Origin: Chrysopilus asiliformis | Taxonomy: Eukaryota > Arthropoda > Insecta > Diptera > Rhagionidae | Length of the DNA: 64,000 bases | Assembly (NCBI GenBank): GCA_964034945.1 | Contig: OZ035962.1 | Span: forward strand, 78,513,942 to 78,577,941 | Direction of reading: 5' to 3' | Shown: one piece after another, positions 21,093 to 34,430 of the stretch | How the letters are laid out: the number at the start of each line of letters is the position of its first letter | Position numbering within the stretch: position 1 is the stretch's first letter | Translations under genes and position numbers: made by a program | Notes under the pieces: model-generated | The model's input: the letters and a program-made list of their open reading frames with translations, nothing else | The model's database searches: none | What the model was told of the DNA's origin: nothing

Positions 21093-22953
21093 AAATTACC
21101 CCGTACGTATGTAAGTCAGTATTTTTGGTGACTGGCAAAAATTCGTGGAATTTAGGTATAGAACGATTTTACTCGGGTAATATTGGTTATGTGTACATGG
21201 GAGTGTTTCCTCTTAGGTGTTGGTTCCTCTACGGTTCATTTTTTGTCATAGAGTTTATTTCCGAAGTAATTGCAAATAAAAAAGGATGATGTGTCAAATA
21301 ATTTCGTAATTTTTCTATAAAATCTTTTCATTGTTTGAATTCTGGTAGCAATTGGAATTCAAAGAATGAAAAGATATTTAAACAAAAATACCAAATTCGT
21401 CTGATCAATCCTCATTTTTTTAAGCATGACAATAAATAACTTTATTAAATGTAATTTGGGAAGCTGCAATAAAAACTGATCTTGAATTTCCTCACAATGT
21501 CTTAGATTATTTTCGCTTTATGATCTTGCATATAATCTTGTGTATCAGTACATACGTCATCATCATGATTGCCCTTGGCCGGTTGCATAAATCCAGCGGA
21601 AACCCCAAGATCCGGACTAAATTCGGGCTCAGTCAGTCAAAACCACTAGCATTGCTCAATTTTCGTCGAGCATCTTGAATTTAAGACTACTGTTTTGCTA
21701 TTTGAATCGCGGTGGTTTTGTTTTTTTTTGCTATATGCAGTACACATGCTCACCTACATGACTCCATGTGCATTTTGAATTATTGCCGAAAAAATAACAG
21801 ACTATACGAGTAGAAATACTAGTAAAGAGGAATAATCTAAACTAGCGGAAAGAAGTTGTTTAGAAAGGCTTCAAGTTTTCAACAAAAGGCCAAGATAGCA
21901 GTAAGTTAACAGAATAACAACAGCAGTATCGCACCGCACCGGCAGTGCTTTAGATAAATGGCCTTCAAGGTATTGTTGCAACATAAGATCATGCTAGACT
22001 GCTGCTGGTGATGTACCTGGCTGGATTTGAAGACTTTGATTCTTTTTTCCACTTGCTCGAATGCTAGTAAGTACTAACTCCATTGCCAGTTAGCAATCAT
22101 TTCGGATTTCTTCTACTGCTTGGCTCTGCGATCATCATCATCGTTGGTGGTATATTGGAGTTTTGGCGTAAGCATCCAAATCAAAGTACGTTATAAGACG
22201 GAGTTCTGGTAAATCTCGCCGCCACAGCAGTGAGCCGATGAAAAGGAAGCTCTTTTGCTCAATATTCATTACTAAAGTGTTCATTTAAGTGAAGTTTTTT
22301 TTTTCACTTCTTTTTTGTTCAAATTGACCTCAAAAATTATTCGGACCATTGTTGTATTATTTTGTAATTGTCGGCATTGGAATTCGAAGCGATTAAGATT
22401 AAAATAAAATTAAAATTCCCAAGACAGAGTTGGTCCAGTTGATGCTGCTTCTCGACATCATCGTCATCGCAAAACGACGTTGATGCTGATTATTACAATG
22501 ATTATATTATGATGATGGGGTATTGTTGTAACAGATGATTTCGTTAATTGAATTGGCCATGGCATTGCTGAATTCTATTGAAAGTGCAAAAAGACACAAA
22601 CACAACATATTTTACCGTATATAAAATATAGATAATGATGCATTACTTTTACCAGATCTAGAGGTTAAGTGATTTTATTGTTTCGTTGTTAATTTTTTTC
22701 TTCTTTTCTGCGCACGGCAACTCGGCAGATTTACAAAGGTAAAAATTTATGTGATAGGTGTGCATTTGATATTAATAATCAAAATTATTTTTTGTCGGTA
22801 TTAGACAAACATTTAAATAGAAGAACTTTTAACAAATCGGTAAATCAAAAGGCCAAGGAAAATCAATTTGGAGAAAATAAAAAATTGGAAAGATTTTTCA
22901 CGTCTTATTATGTTTAGTAATTGAATTTATATTGAATATTGTTGTTTGTTTAC
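21093..22953 (-). other. knrl intron, 5' part
   Basis: Less homopolymeric than the rest of the intron, with CATCATCATC/GATGATG-rich stretches (22120-22150, 22440-22510). This could be intronic regulatory DNA, but no specific site is assigned. The donor is CAAG|GTAAAC at 22953-22948. Confidence 0.5.
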
Positions 22954-23031
22954 CTTGCATCCTTCACATGTAAAGGCACCAAAATGAAAACCAGCAGCTG
23001 GCTCGCCACACACCTTGCATGTTTGGTTCAT
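22954..23031 (-). CDS. knrl: knrl, first secure coding exon (zinc finger 1)
   Basis: The 26 codons open [20 protein letters not shown] and end TCEGCK. This is the invariant start of knirps-family proteins, with zinc-finger Cys5, Cys8, Cys22 and Cys25 and the first half of the P-box (CEGCK|SFF). The donor CAAG|GTAAAC is phase 0 and joins exactly to SFFGRS at 13034. Immediately before the ATG stands a pyrimidine tract and acceptor (CACTCTTTTCAG|ATG). The exon therefore starts at the start codon itself, and the leader, or an N-terminal extension, is spliced in from upstream. The candidate at 45184-45215 would fit in frame. Confidence 0.93.
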
Positions 23032-23033
23032 CT

Positions 23034-23616
23034 GAAAAGAGTGAAAAAAAATGTTAGAAAATTAATTCAATTTTTTTCAATTTCCGAAATTATTATTAAT
23101 TAGTTATTCTAAACATGTTTTTAAACAAGGAAAAATTTCATTTGATCTTAAAAGTTTATAAATGGGTGTTTTAGCAACAGAAACCTTGATTAAAATTAAG
23201 TATCTGACAAATCGTTTTTACTGTGATTTGATTTATAGAGCCTTAATTTATTATTAGAAGAAAAACCAAGGATCTTAATCCAAACAAAACTATTTTAACA
23301 AACTTTTTTTTTTTAACAACTTTGTAGGAAATTCAGGGCGACGCGAAAATATTTTGAACTGACAAGTAAATTTTGCGAGGTGTAACTCTCAGATTTTGAT
23401 AAGATTTATATATTTGAAAGAATTTTGATAAACGTTTTTTTATCAGTAACCCTCCATGTTAAAGGTCCTTTTTGGACTCCGTAAAAGTATGCAATTTTAC
23501 GATTTTTCAACATTTTTCCATAAAAATAGGTGTCTGATCAGAACGAACCAAAAACCAGAATTATTCTTTCGTTGAGTGGAATAAAATTTGTAAATAATAA
23601 AATTCCGATTAAAGCA
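23034..23616 (-). other. Upstream intron of knrl, proximal part
   Basis: No gene or repeat end recognised. The branch-point and acceptor region for the ATG exon lies in 23032-23070. Confidence 0.5.
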
Positions 23617-23888
23617 CACTCAGAAAAATGTCCAGGTCAACTTTTTGTCAGGTTAACTCTGACCTTACAGAGGTTTCTGTAAGCCAGCTAGCGGTCAGAG
23701 TTAACCTATCTAAGGTCAACTCGTGCAGCTCCCAATGCCCTACTTCACCTGCTGGTGGCTTTATTTCAGAATTTCTCCGACCACAGGTCAACTCAGTCTT
23801 ACTTGCCCACATGCAGGCGAACGCGCGCCTGCCCGAGGCCAATTACGACGTATGTAGGTCGTCGAGTTAGCCTCCATTTTTCTGAGTG
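23617..23888 (+). mobile_element. 272-bp TA-type MITE, family J, copy 1
   Basis: The termini are CACTCAGAAAAATG and its inverted complement. The body is unusually GC-rich, with GGTTAACTCTGACCT, GGTCAACTCGTGCAGCTCCC and GCGAACGCGCGCCTGCCCGA. Two close copies lie in the opposite orientation at 44277-44548 and 57015-57285. Copy 1 is flanked by CA on both sides, where copies 2 and 3 have TA. Its open frames of 80-90 codons recur only because the repeat recurs; they are not genes. Confidence 0.85.
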
Positions 23889-26171
23889 CACTATTTCTAT
23901 AAAAAAAAATGAAAAATCGAAAAATTGCATACTTTTAGGGAGGCCGAAAATGGATGGTTTCCGATAAAAAACACGAGTCCCTTATTTTTTAACGTTTTTT
24001 CACATATAACATATATTTTTTATCAAGATCCGAAAGTTGCACGTTGAGTTTTCTTAAATAATAAAATTAGAGCCGCAATTTTGTCTATCTAAAACATTAC
24101 AGAGGGGAGATAGTGCCACGATATTAAAAACCAGATAAAAAGCTGTAAAGAGACATGGCGGGATGAGAGGGAGAATGTTCCGAAACGTCAGAAAATAGCG
24201 AGAAGTATTTTATGGACAGAACCACCCAAGTAACATTTGTGTCAACCGTACACGTTGAAATATGGCCACCGCTCACGTCGAGGTTGACATAAATGCTGCT
24301 TGGGCAAAATAGTTTGTATGATGAGAAAAATTATAAACACAAAAATTACCAAAATTATTAAAAATTCAACATAATTCTTTCACACATTGCAATACATTTG
24401 GACCACTCTTTAGCCTCTCCAAAATACAAAAACAACAATCAAACCTACCAAGTGTTCAAAAAAGTTAAGTGTTTGGTCGTTTTTTTTTCATTTTGTTTTA
24501 ATTTAAATAACGCTTTTTTCACTTATTAGTTCCGCTCCACAACATATCACGATCGCATTACAAATCACTCAATTTTACGATAGTAATAAATCCTTTCATG
24601 TCTCACTGGAAAAAACCGCCAAACAAGGAATTTTCATTTTCCACTAAAATAGATGCAAAAAATGGTAACCCGCTGCCTTAAGACGTTGGTAAAAAGTAAT
24701 TCAAAGAGCAAAAAAAAAAAACGAAAAAAAAAATTTGCAAATAACTTTACAATATCCTTGTTGCAAAGTGATCGTTTTTATAGTTTTTTGAATGCCAGCA
24801 AGATTGAAAAAAATCATAAGAGAGTATCCATAAATGGCCGGGGCTTTATCGGATGGACCTCCGCTTTCAATAATAACTTATGACCAGTTGTATGGCACTC
24901 GTATAATGGCAATTTTGTATATGAGGATCAGCAATTAGTTTCAGTGTTGGAAATGGAGACGAAGAAATACTCAACTTATGTCCATAATTCATGACACTTA
25001 AAATAACTTCAAAGTTTTTACTTGGTTATAACTCTTCTTCCAATTTCTTGCACATTTCTTATACTACTATTCGGTTCGGAAAACGTAATATTATTATGAC
25101 GATGGACGTTTTGCATTTAACCCACAACACACTTTCGACAGTTATTTCCCATAGTCGTGAATCTGAGCTATATTACATTTTACTTAGTTTCCAATGCCAT
25201 AAAAACCGACTTGGTCTTATGATTTCCCTCCCCATATAAATATCGCAATCTTAACAGAAATATTTCTAGGATTTTATTTACATATTCGAGTGTAGAACAT
25301 AAGCATAAATATTAATTGTGTGGAGTGGAATCGCGTTAAGGTAGAATCTGATTAAGTTAGTCTTTAATCATCATCCAAAAATCTCATTCCAGTGGAAATT
25401 TATGCAGTCGAATTGAAATGTTAAGGTGCCTCTGTCTGTAGCCAGGTCAGTCTGTGCTAAATATTACTCTTAGTTAGCTAGGGACTCAGTGTTAAATTCA
25501 TCCAACTATAAATCGTTTCACATTTTATTTAAAAACTTTTAAATTATTAATCACTGAGTTTTATACCTTAAAATCTCACCAATTTGATCTCAATTTCATG
25601 TATGTTTTCATCGTTCAACTCGTAGCCATCTTCATCTTGTGATTTTTCAACTTTATTTGTTGGTTTTTTGTTATTTTTTTGTGGTTTCAATTTTCCACAA
25701 GCCAGATAAAATTGCTAAATGGCAAGACAGGTAAAGGCTTCTTCAGATTATCAGTTGAACATTCGTAGTTCATCTCCTTTCAGCTATTCGCTGGAGTTTT
25801 TAGCCAATTTACATACTATATCAACATAAATAAGTTGTGTTATGGTCATATGCTGATATGAAAAGCCAATGGCTAACGTGTCACAATTTCTGACTGTGTT
25901 TGTTGTTTTAGCTGACCATAAAAAATTATCTTTCGGTTTTCTCTCTTTCCACCCTCTTAAAAGATACCACTGTGAAAAGACCTTACGCTGATAAAAAAAC
26001 GATGTTGTTCTTCATATTTTTTTTTCTGTTTCTTCGAATTTGTGAAGTTAGAAATCTTTTATGAAAAATATTTAGAAATGTACGCTAAGGGACATCGGGC
26101 AAGCTGAATTTTAACTTGGAATTTGTTCTTATTTTGATTTTAACATAATTTTTGCATACACGAGAAGCAGA
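23889..26171. other. Upstream knrl intron, AT-rich
   Basis: Apart from the small foldback at 24225-24304, nothing is recognised. The stretch 25020-25250 is open on the plus strand but Ser/Leu/Thr-rich and unremarkable. Confidence 0.5.
24225..24304. mobile_element. 80-bp miniature foldback element
   Basis: The left arm CCCAAGTAACATTTGTGTCA(ACC) pairs with the right arm, inverted, CCCAAGCAGCATTTATGTCA(ACC), giving 23-bp arms with three mismatches. CA stands outside each end. The loop, CACGTTGAAATATGG..., is about 34 bp. Confidence 0.7.
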
Positions 26172-26537
26172 GGAGGGTGGATGATGGATGACTAAAAAAA
26201 ATTTTGTAGAAAGGACGAAAAGTAATGATAAAGGATTAATAAATGTGCGCCGCAGGGCAATTTTTTTAAACAAGCTGTAGCGAAAAGATTTCAATCAAGA
26301 GTTCTGCAGTTTCCAGCGAAAATTAACTTAATTTTTCGCGCTCTTTACGCTCCCATAAATAACGGCGATGGAAATTGTAAAACCAGCAATGAAGAAAAAG
26401 CGCCGCAGTGATTTTTTTTTTAAATCCACACGCCGTTTGTGGAAAATCGTTATCTTAACACTTAACTTAAGAATCCGGGACACACCTTTTCCGGGACAAC
26501 ATGCCTAGGCAAAGCGGGACGTGTGGTATTCCTATAC
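26172..26537. repeat. Dispersed repeat shared with 8618-9064
   Basis: It shares the phrases TTTCAATCAAGAGTTCTGCA, TTTTTCGCGCTCTTTACGCT and CATAAATAACGGCGATGG with 8618-9064 at clearly reduced identity. It ends in GCGGGACGTGTGGTATT. Confidence 0.5.
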
Positions 26538-28430
26538 GTTGACATCTAATTGGAACAGTTTTTAAAATATTCTTGAAATACAATAATTTGACGGAATTGA
26601 TATCTTTTTAAAAGTTTATAATCATGCCATATTTTTTTCACGATAACCTCGTGGGCAATGCTAGCTACTTTATGTTTTTATAAAAATCTTATGTTGATAT
26701 GAAGGAGAAATTGGCACCATCGTTATTTGTTAACAGTTAATAGATTCTCAATCACCTACGAATTAAACAGTTTTATTGAACTAATTTTTGTTTTAAATTC
26801 AAATAAAATGTTTCAACCCATAAATTTAAATATAGCAGACTTTTTAAATTTGTGTGCGTGTAGATTTATTTAACACATTTTACTGGAGTAATGCTCTAAA
26901 GAAGCAGACAGTTTTCTTGAAATTCAAAATCGTGGAACTTATCCAACATTTTTTTTTGTTTTGTAATAAAACTAATTTCAATTGTTAGTCATGTACTTTG
27001 CCAAATCAATTTTATTTTTCTTCATTTACTTGAAAATATAAAAAAATAAATAAAACAAATATCTTTGATAGATATTTCAGTATTAACTGCTCCCCAATGT
27101 TTTAAATGATAGTCAAATCACGTGCAATTTTGACCCAGAACTATCACAGTGGATTCGCAGACAGCAAAAAGAGGTGTAATTATTGAAAATAAAATTACAC
27201 TAATCCCATTTTTATTTGCATAGTCAGTGGTATGATGATCAATTGACTGTTTAACAGTCCAATTGACGCAAAAATATTGGATCATGATCGAAAGTAATTT
27301 GACGTTCGATAACGACATGTCTCAAGATATTGGCATTTTGCCGATAGATTTTTTTCCAGATTAAGATACTTTGTGAATATTAATTTTGCAGAGGAGTATT
27401 GGTTTAATGTTAATGTAACGACACTCCGATTTAAATTGAAAAAAATTGCTTTTTTTATCTAAAAGTATTGGTTTTATTTTTTTACGATATAATAGCATCC
27501 TTGAATTCAACAAAATGATAAATAGAGCGTGTATAGACAGAATTACGAGAGCAGGCGTTACGCTATAAGAATACTGAATGATCGTTAAAAGGTAAGAAGC
27601 ATAGTCATAGTAACATAATTTTTCGTTGGCCTTATGCTGCAGTTACCATAAAAAAGATACCAGACAGTAGTCAGTTGATCGCTATTTATTACTTTTTTTC
27701 GTCTTCAACTGTGTCCACTGGACAGAGGGTTTTTTTTCTTAAATTATACCAAACGATGACGTCATCCGAATGTAATTCTAACATAACTAAAATATATCGC
27801 ATTTAAATAACAAAGAAAAAATAATAACTAAATCTTAACAGGTAAAATGTATGTCTGTAGTCTGTAGAAAATTGAGACAAGTGAAAAATTAAGCCAAAAA
27901 TTTGAATCTCTACCAGACTGTAAAGAAAGATCACACGGTTTGTTGAAAACGAAAATGAAATTGAGATTTTTAAAGAGTTTTGTGTACGATTCTGTCTGAT
28001 GATGATCCATATATGATCGTTTATACATTTTCTTTTAGTTTTTTTTTCGTTTTTTTTCGAATATTTGATGGGGTTTTAAATTTTTAGTCAAGCTTAACCA
28101 ACATAGGGTAGAATTTCAGAATTGGTTTCAATTCTGAATTTGGTTTTGTGATTTTTCATTTGAAAATCATACGTTTATAACTAAGGTCCATTTGCGCGTA
28201 CAATTTTTAAAAAAATTAAGTTGCGGTTAGCCTACCTAAACCGTAGAAATTCTGGAACTTGCTAAGTTTCGGTGGTGCAAACGGCACTAAGACAGTTTTA
28301 TGTGGCTTTGAAAATGAAATTCTGAAACAATTTTTCAATTTCCCGAAAGACCTATAATTTTTATAAAAATTTACCATATCTCATAATATCATATAAAATT
28401 TCCAATATTTTCTTTGTGATTTTAGTGTTT
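26538..28430. other. Upstream knrl intron, AT-rich
   Basis: No gene, RNA or repeat end is recognised. Confidence 0.5.
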
Positions 28431-29698
28431 TTATACCCGTATGGTGAAACCAAAGGGTATATTAGATTTGCCTTACCGTTTGTAATGCCAAGATCCCGTC
28501 ATCACACAAGAAAATGAATTACACCAGTGTGTTTAGAATGATAAAAAAAGTTGAATTTAGCATGTCCGTCCGTCCATCCGTCTGTCCGTCCGTCAGTCCG
28601 CTAAGTTCGTTAATGGGCAACAATGGACCATTAGGGAGGGTACCCCTCATACGAACGAAAACGATTTTTGCGGAGAAAACGGTTCATCTTATCAAAAAAG
28701 TCCAAGAACAAAAGTTATTTAGGATATGATTCTACATAAAACACCCATACATCAAAATCCGAATGGAATAAATTTTAAAAAATCTTATTGGACAGTTTGA
28801 CTGCAAAGTATAGCATTCAGCACCGAGACAATTTTAAGGAACCGGGTTTCGGTGCTAGAATCTTCGAGAACCGGGTACCCGGTTCTGGAACCGGTGCTGA
28901 AAATGTAAATAAAAAATAAGAAATTACCAGTAAAAAATTGCAATTGCAACATTAAATTTAAACCTATACCACGGAACAATTACTATTATAGAAAGGAAAG
29001 CTCTAACAATTTTTTTTGCGTTGGAAGCGTACATCCGAAAATTACAGTTAAAAAATTCACATTTTGAATGACTGTGGCATTATAAGAAAACATCATATTT
29101 GATTTTTTTCAACGAGTGTATGACAGCAGAAAGGAGAAGTAAGACAACAAAACCAATTTCTATAGTGTAGTGCTTACTCTAGTGGAAGTTAATGAGGAAA
29201 GGTCTTATTTTCCATTCTATATAATAGTTGTTCCCTGCCTATACATAAAAAAACCATTTTAACTTTACAGGAAATTTAATACTTTCTGTGAGCGCATATA
29301 AATCTATTATATTGTCGTTGTTTTAAAGAGACTTTGTAAAGAAAATGTAATCGGATGGCTTAATTTTGCATTATTCTTTTAATTTACAGTTATTATTAAC
29401 AGAAATATGTACTTACAAATATGTATTTCGTATATATTCAGCAGCGCACGAACAGTATTTTGATATTTTAGCATGTAAGAAATTGCTTGCTTTCAGCACC
29501 GAAAACCGGGTAATTCAAACCCGGTTTTCGGTTCCAGAAAAAAGGCCGGGATTCCCGGAAACCGGGTTTCGGGAACCCGGTATTGAATGCTCTACTGCAA
29601 AGTGGAATTTTGGGACAACTGTTCGAATTTTGATACGAACATCATTTTACGGGTTTTCAATAATTGCCAGATCGGCAATTATAGCTTTTGTTATGTTT
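28431..29698 (+). mobile_element. Mini-me/Helentron-like element, copy C, split by a hAT MITE
   Basis: The 5' part is 28431-28808 and the 3' part 29595-29698, ending TTATGTTT. The (GTCY)n tract is short (28563-28600). The usual segment between it and CTAAGTTCGTTAATGGGC (with GAGACTTGAAATTTT) is deleted. The 3' hairpin carries one substitution (CCAGATCGG). A 786-bp element is inserted with an 8-bp duplication. Confidence 0.85.
28809..29594. mobile_element. hAT-type MITE, 786 bp, with exact 8-bp duplication
   Basis: Termini TATAGCATTCA (left) and TAGAGCATTCA (right, inverted). Both sides are followed inward by GC-rich palindromic phrases around CCGGGTACCCGG, GAACCGGTGCTG and AACCGGGTTTCGGGAACCCGG-type words. 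The target duplication CTGCAAAG stands at 28801-28808 and 29595-29602, interrupting mini-me copy C. TAGAG ends plus an 8-bp duplication identify hAT. There is no transposase frame. Confidence 0.88.
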
Positions 29699-32600
29699 CA
29701 GTTTATAGAAAAGGGTTGTTTATAAAAAAACACACCCCCATTTTTGACATTTAAAATTCCTTTCCTTTTTGTCATATTTATTGTGTGGAGTTTAATATAA
29801 CACTACCGCAAAATCCGCTTCTCCCCTTTCTTTAAATTGCTCCACATTTTATGGATAGACTATCCCTAACATTCTTCTTCCATTCTTAAGACTTTTGGTC
29901 GCCACAATTCGCCAAACGCCCTTTCCCCTTAAATATATGACTTATTTATGAACAGCCGTTAAAACAATTCATGTAGTTTTACCCTACATTAAAATCCATT
30001 CTAGTTATTGCGTGAGATTTACAAAAAAAAAATCTGTTTAACGAATTAAACCGCACATGCCGAGATGATATTTCAAATTTTCATATTACAATACTGGCCG
30101 TTGAAAAATGCAGTGTTGGATCAGTGTGCACAGAATAAAAGTGATCGTGCAAAAATGACTTGGCAATATCTTGAATGATGCTTTCCTCTACTATTGAATA
30201 TGCTGTGTATTATATGTTGCCATGCGAGTGATCTGATGTGCATAGTAGGGATGCAGCAATATGATTATCGCCTTCGAACCGATGTCGAAATATTCGTTTT
30301 CCGTTTTATTGTTATCTGATAAAATCCGTAAATCGGATCATCGTTTAATTTTTACACATGATGGATGACCTTATTTCTATTCTTCAATCAAAAGATTGTT
30401 TTTTTTTCTTCAGTTTCAAAGTCTAAATAATATCGGAATTTTGTTCTACAGGATCATTTGTCATTTTATGAAATTATGTATAGAAAATTGTGATTTGTCA
30501 GTGATGCGAAAGAGATTTTTGTTATAGTCGTCACATCATAGCCAAACGATCGATATTGATCGTACAATTTTTTTTTGTAATTTCCAATGTTGTAAATGAT
30601 CACACCTCTGGGAATCGTCTGATTCAAAACGAAGTCAAGAATTTTCACACAGACACCCAAAGCGTACATGAAAGTATTTTCTGTTTACCTGATGTGATCT
30701 GATTGTTAAAAGCTGAAATTCTCATCACACCTTGTTTTTTTTTTCGTATTTTTATTTTATAGTTATTTCCACTTTGGATCGTCTATATTTGAGACTTCTT
30801 TTCGACAAAAGTGGATAAAGTTGAAGAAGCAGAAAAAACGCTTTCAACAAAAAAAACCGGCCACCGAGGGGGAAAAAGTACGAAATTTTCATATAAATCG
30901 GTTGATTACGATCAATTTAAATTGTACCAAGGTTACCGAAGTAGTTTGGTTTTATTTTAATGATACTGTTTCAAACCGTGACCAAAATGATTAAATAACA
31001 CATTACAGACATTTTTTCTGAGAAGTTTTTATTTCTTATTTTCAAATACTAGTAATAAGTCACTTGATGTTGTTAATTTCGCTGCTGTCGCTAGAGGTTT
31101 TTTTTCTAATGTAATTTTTTAAGATACTTGAAGTTTCTTGTATTCAATGAACAGTGTTAAAAATTTCCAATCCTTGCTTGATTGGTTTCCGTGGCAGAGA
31201 ATTTTTAAGGTAAAGTTCGACAATAGTATGTGGTAGCTGTTTGTGAAAATCAAGATCAAGATTAGAAGCAGGTTTAACGATAGGAATTGAATTAATGTCG
31301 AGATGGTGAGAATTTCGGTTTCATTTAACTTGGTGTTGACACTAGTAGAAAGTTAAATAAAACCGTCGAAATAATGTGACAATCTCGGTTACTTGTTTTT
31401 CGTTAGTTTGGTGTGAATTGTTTACCAAATAACGATTAAAATTATACGAAATCGATAATGTAACCATGCTGGTTTAAATTGCGACCTCAAAATACATTTC
31501 TTTGAGTTTTCATGCATTCTATACCAAATGGTTTTATTTAATGCAAAGTTGATGAGTTGAACCAAAAAAAATTTGGTTTACAAAAGACATTTTTTGGGAA
31601 TTTCCGCAACTAACAAAGAACTTGTAAAGTCACGCCTTAAATCCGCAACAATTCCTTGACTTTGTGGTCACGGCGTCTATGTTGCGTCTTATTCATTTGA
31701 TATGTATGTATTTAAATGAAAATTTACCAAAAATCAAATTTGTTTCACATGTCATTTTAAACAGACGTGCGCCTGGGATTACCAGAGAGATTTGAAAGTT
31801 AGTCAAAGTGACCTCTCACCTCTTTTCTAACGAGTCATTTAAACATAATTTAATGCCATCTTAACGTTTTGAATTTGCCGCAAATATTCAAATACCGTGA
31901 ACCTTTTTCTCAAAGTATATCAACAACAAAAAAGTGGTGCCAAGATGACCCAAAACATGCCCACATTGTATGCCAGGAAAATTAAAGATTGGTCGAGTGG
32001 TCCACCAGAAATCACATATAATTGAATATCAGCTAAGCAACATTTTACAACCATCATTTTTAATTATTCGTCAAAATGAAATGACCGCCCAACTGGAGTT
32101 GGAAAAAATAGTTTAGTGAAGAATTTCAAAAAACCAGCTTCAGACAAGCAAATATTATAAAAAAAAACCTTTGGTTTGTATTGGAATCGAGAAATTGAAA
32201 TTTGACAAGATGAGCTATATTAGCAATTAAAACGAAATTAATTTTGTTTTCTTTAAAATTTGTTTTTGGCATCTTTCGGTTGCCTGAGCTTGAGCATCAT
32301 TAGCCTGGCGGGCATTGAAAGAAAGGTGAAATTTTCTCGTTGACAGAAGAAGAATACGCTTTAGAAAAGTTTTTCAAATTCAATTCAACTAGAAATAGGA
32401 GGTAGAGGTTGGCCATTTCAATCGAACATCACATCAGATGGTGATCTTTTTGGGGTATGCTCTGTAATGATCCCAGCATAGTCTCGGTTAATTTCAGTTT
32501 ACATCGTCTGGATGATAATTCTCAGACAGTTTAGGGTGATCGTGCCAAACTTTAGATTCTCATGACCTATTATTGCAATATAGCTGTTTTATATCATGAT

Positions 32601-33633
32601 TATGTCGGAGCATAACCATTGTCTCTAAGGTCTTCGTGTATCTGATCTAAAACTGATCTAGGTTTAGGTTTTCTAGGTTTTTTGATGTTCAGACACCAGA
32701 CATGAAAAATACACTTACTGCCAATGAATAGAAAACTACTACAAAATGTTGAGTGAAAGAAAAAAAAACCTGTTGAAGATCTATAACAAAGTCGAAGGTG
32801 ATCATTAAGTGTTTAAGAGATTTGCATGATTAACTTAGAAATGTTTTCACCCATCATAGACTAATGAAAAAAAAACTAGTGACGGGGGAATTCTCGCGAT
32901 CCATAAATCCATCTTGAAAAGGCTAATCTTTAAAGTCTCATCACACATGAGCAATCGCCTTCATATATTTTGGGCGAAAATCAAAATCTCCACAAAAAAT
33001 ACATATAAAAAAACATTCATAAGAAGCAAAGAAAAGAAGACGAACTGTAAACAATGCAAGAGAATTAAAATTACACAAATATATGACCTTGAACTTAATT
33101 TACTTTTAAAAACATATAAATCGCAAATTCACAGTCACAATCCAAGTGTGGCTTCAAGAAATTGTACTTCTTCTTCAATGCTCATAACGAAACGAATCCC
33201 ATCAGATGGAACTGGCAATGAAAACGAAATCAAACCGATTCTGAAGAACTCTTCAAGCGTTTCGAATGGGTTTTGTCCATAAGCAACTGCTTGCAGGTGA
33301 ACTCCTTAGTTTTTTTTAAGACAATCTTCTTTGCTTGGTTTAAAGTGCTGTTGATTGCACTCAACGTGAAAATTTTGGATCACGGGCCAAAACCAACAAA
33401 AAAAGGCATGAAAATGTTTAAAAAATTCATCAAAAAATACCATCTTTAGAGCCGAACACCTGAACAAGAAGCTTAGGGAGCTCCAAGCTCAATATGGTTT
33501 TAGGAGCAGGAATGGAATCGTAAGGTAAAAGTACATTTTTATGGCATTTGTAAAATTTGGAATTATGTTTGAAATTTACATTATTATGGAAAAAAGATCT
33601 TTTTTTTGGTTGCTAGTTTGTAAAGGGAAGTCG
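29699..33633. other. Upstream knrl intron or 5' region, AT-rich
   Basis: No gene is recognised. A CAG|GTAAAC donor-like site on the minus strand lies at about 30693-30684 without an obvious exon. The 122-codon plus-strand frame at 32914-33282 is Lys/Ser/Asn-rich without a recognisable motif. Confidence 0.45.
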
Positions 33634-33988
33634 CACCCAAAAAAATAATAACAAAACCTCGTTTCTATTGAGAAAATTTGTTTTGTTGAATCTCAGAAAA
33701 TTTTGGTTGTTAAATTGATAAAAAAATTGTTTGAAAAACAAAAAATTGTGAACATAACAGTTTTTTGTCATTTTTACAAATTAGGCATCGTTAATTTCAC
33801 AATTATTTTATTGATTTGACAAAAAATCATTTGTAAGTTTATTCTTGTTACAATGACAATTTTTTTGTTGAACAAAGGTTTCTGTGCAAAAATATTTGTT
33901 CCAATTGACAAGTGTTTTTGTTATTTTAACAAAAATTTGGTTAATTTAACAATGATTTTAACCATATGACCAATTTTTTCTCTGAGTG
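33634..33988. mobile_element. 355-bp Tc1-type MITE (probable)
   Basis: The left end is CACCCAAAAAAATAA and the right end, inverted, CACTCAGAGAAAAAATTG. CG stands outside each end. The interior is a series of AACAAAAAATTGT-type words like those at the start of the window. The TIR similarity is modest, so the boundaries are likely but not certain. Confidence 0.45.
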
Positions 33989-34430
33989 CGGTGTCTTTTA
34001 ATTCCGTCTCTTTAACACGTTCGTGACATCGTGTACCACTGGTGGTACATGTACAGTTTTTTAAAACCGCGCGAGTAAATAGTGCGGTAGTTTTTTTGTG
34101 GACGTAAATTTTTATTTCTAAATTATCAAGAAGTATATCAGTGAGAAATCCAAATCCACCCACCCATTAGTCCACCCGTGGTACACGATGTCCAAATGTA
34201 AAAAAGTTGAAAAAGCAAATGTCACGGACGTGTTAAAAAATAGCCCTTCCGGCAATAGCCATACGAGATAGATCTTATACATTGTTTTTAATAAATTGTA
34301 TGTTTAGAAAAATGTCAAAATAAACTAAATATTGAAGAGGAAAGTTTTGTGTTGATCACAATTGATTTTCGTTTGTTTCTATTCTTTCTTCGATATGACG
34401 TGACGTACTGTTTTTGAGACAAAAAAATAA

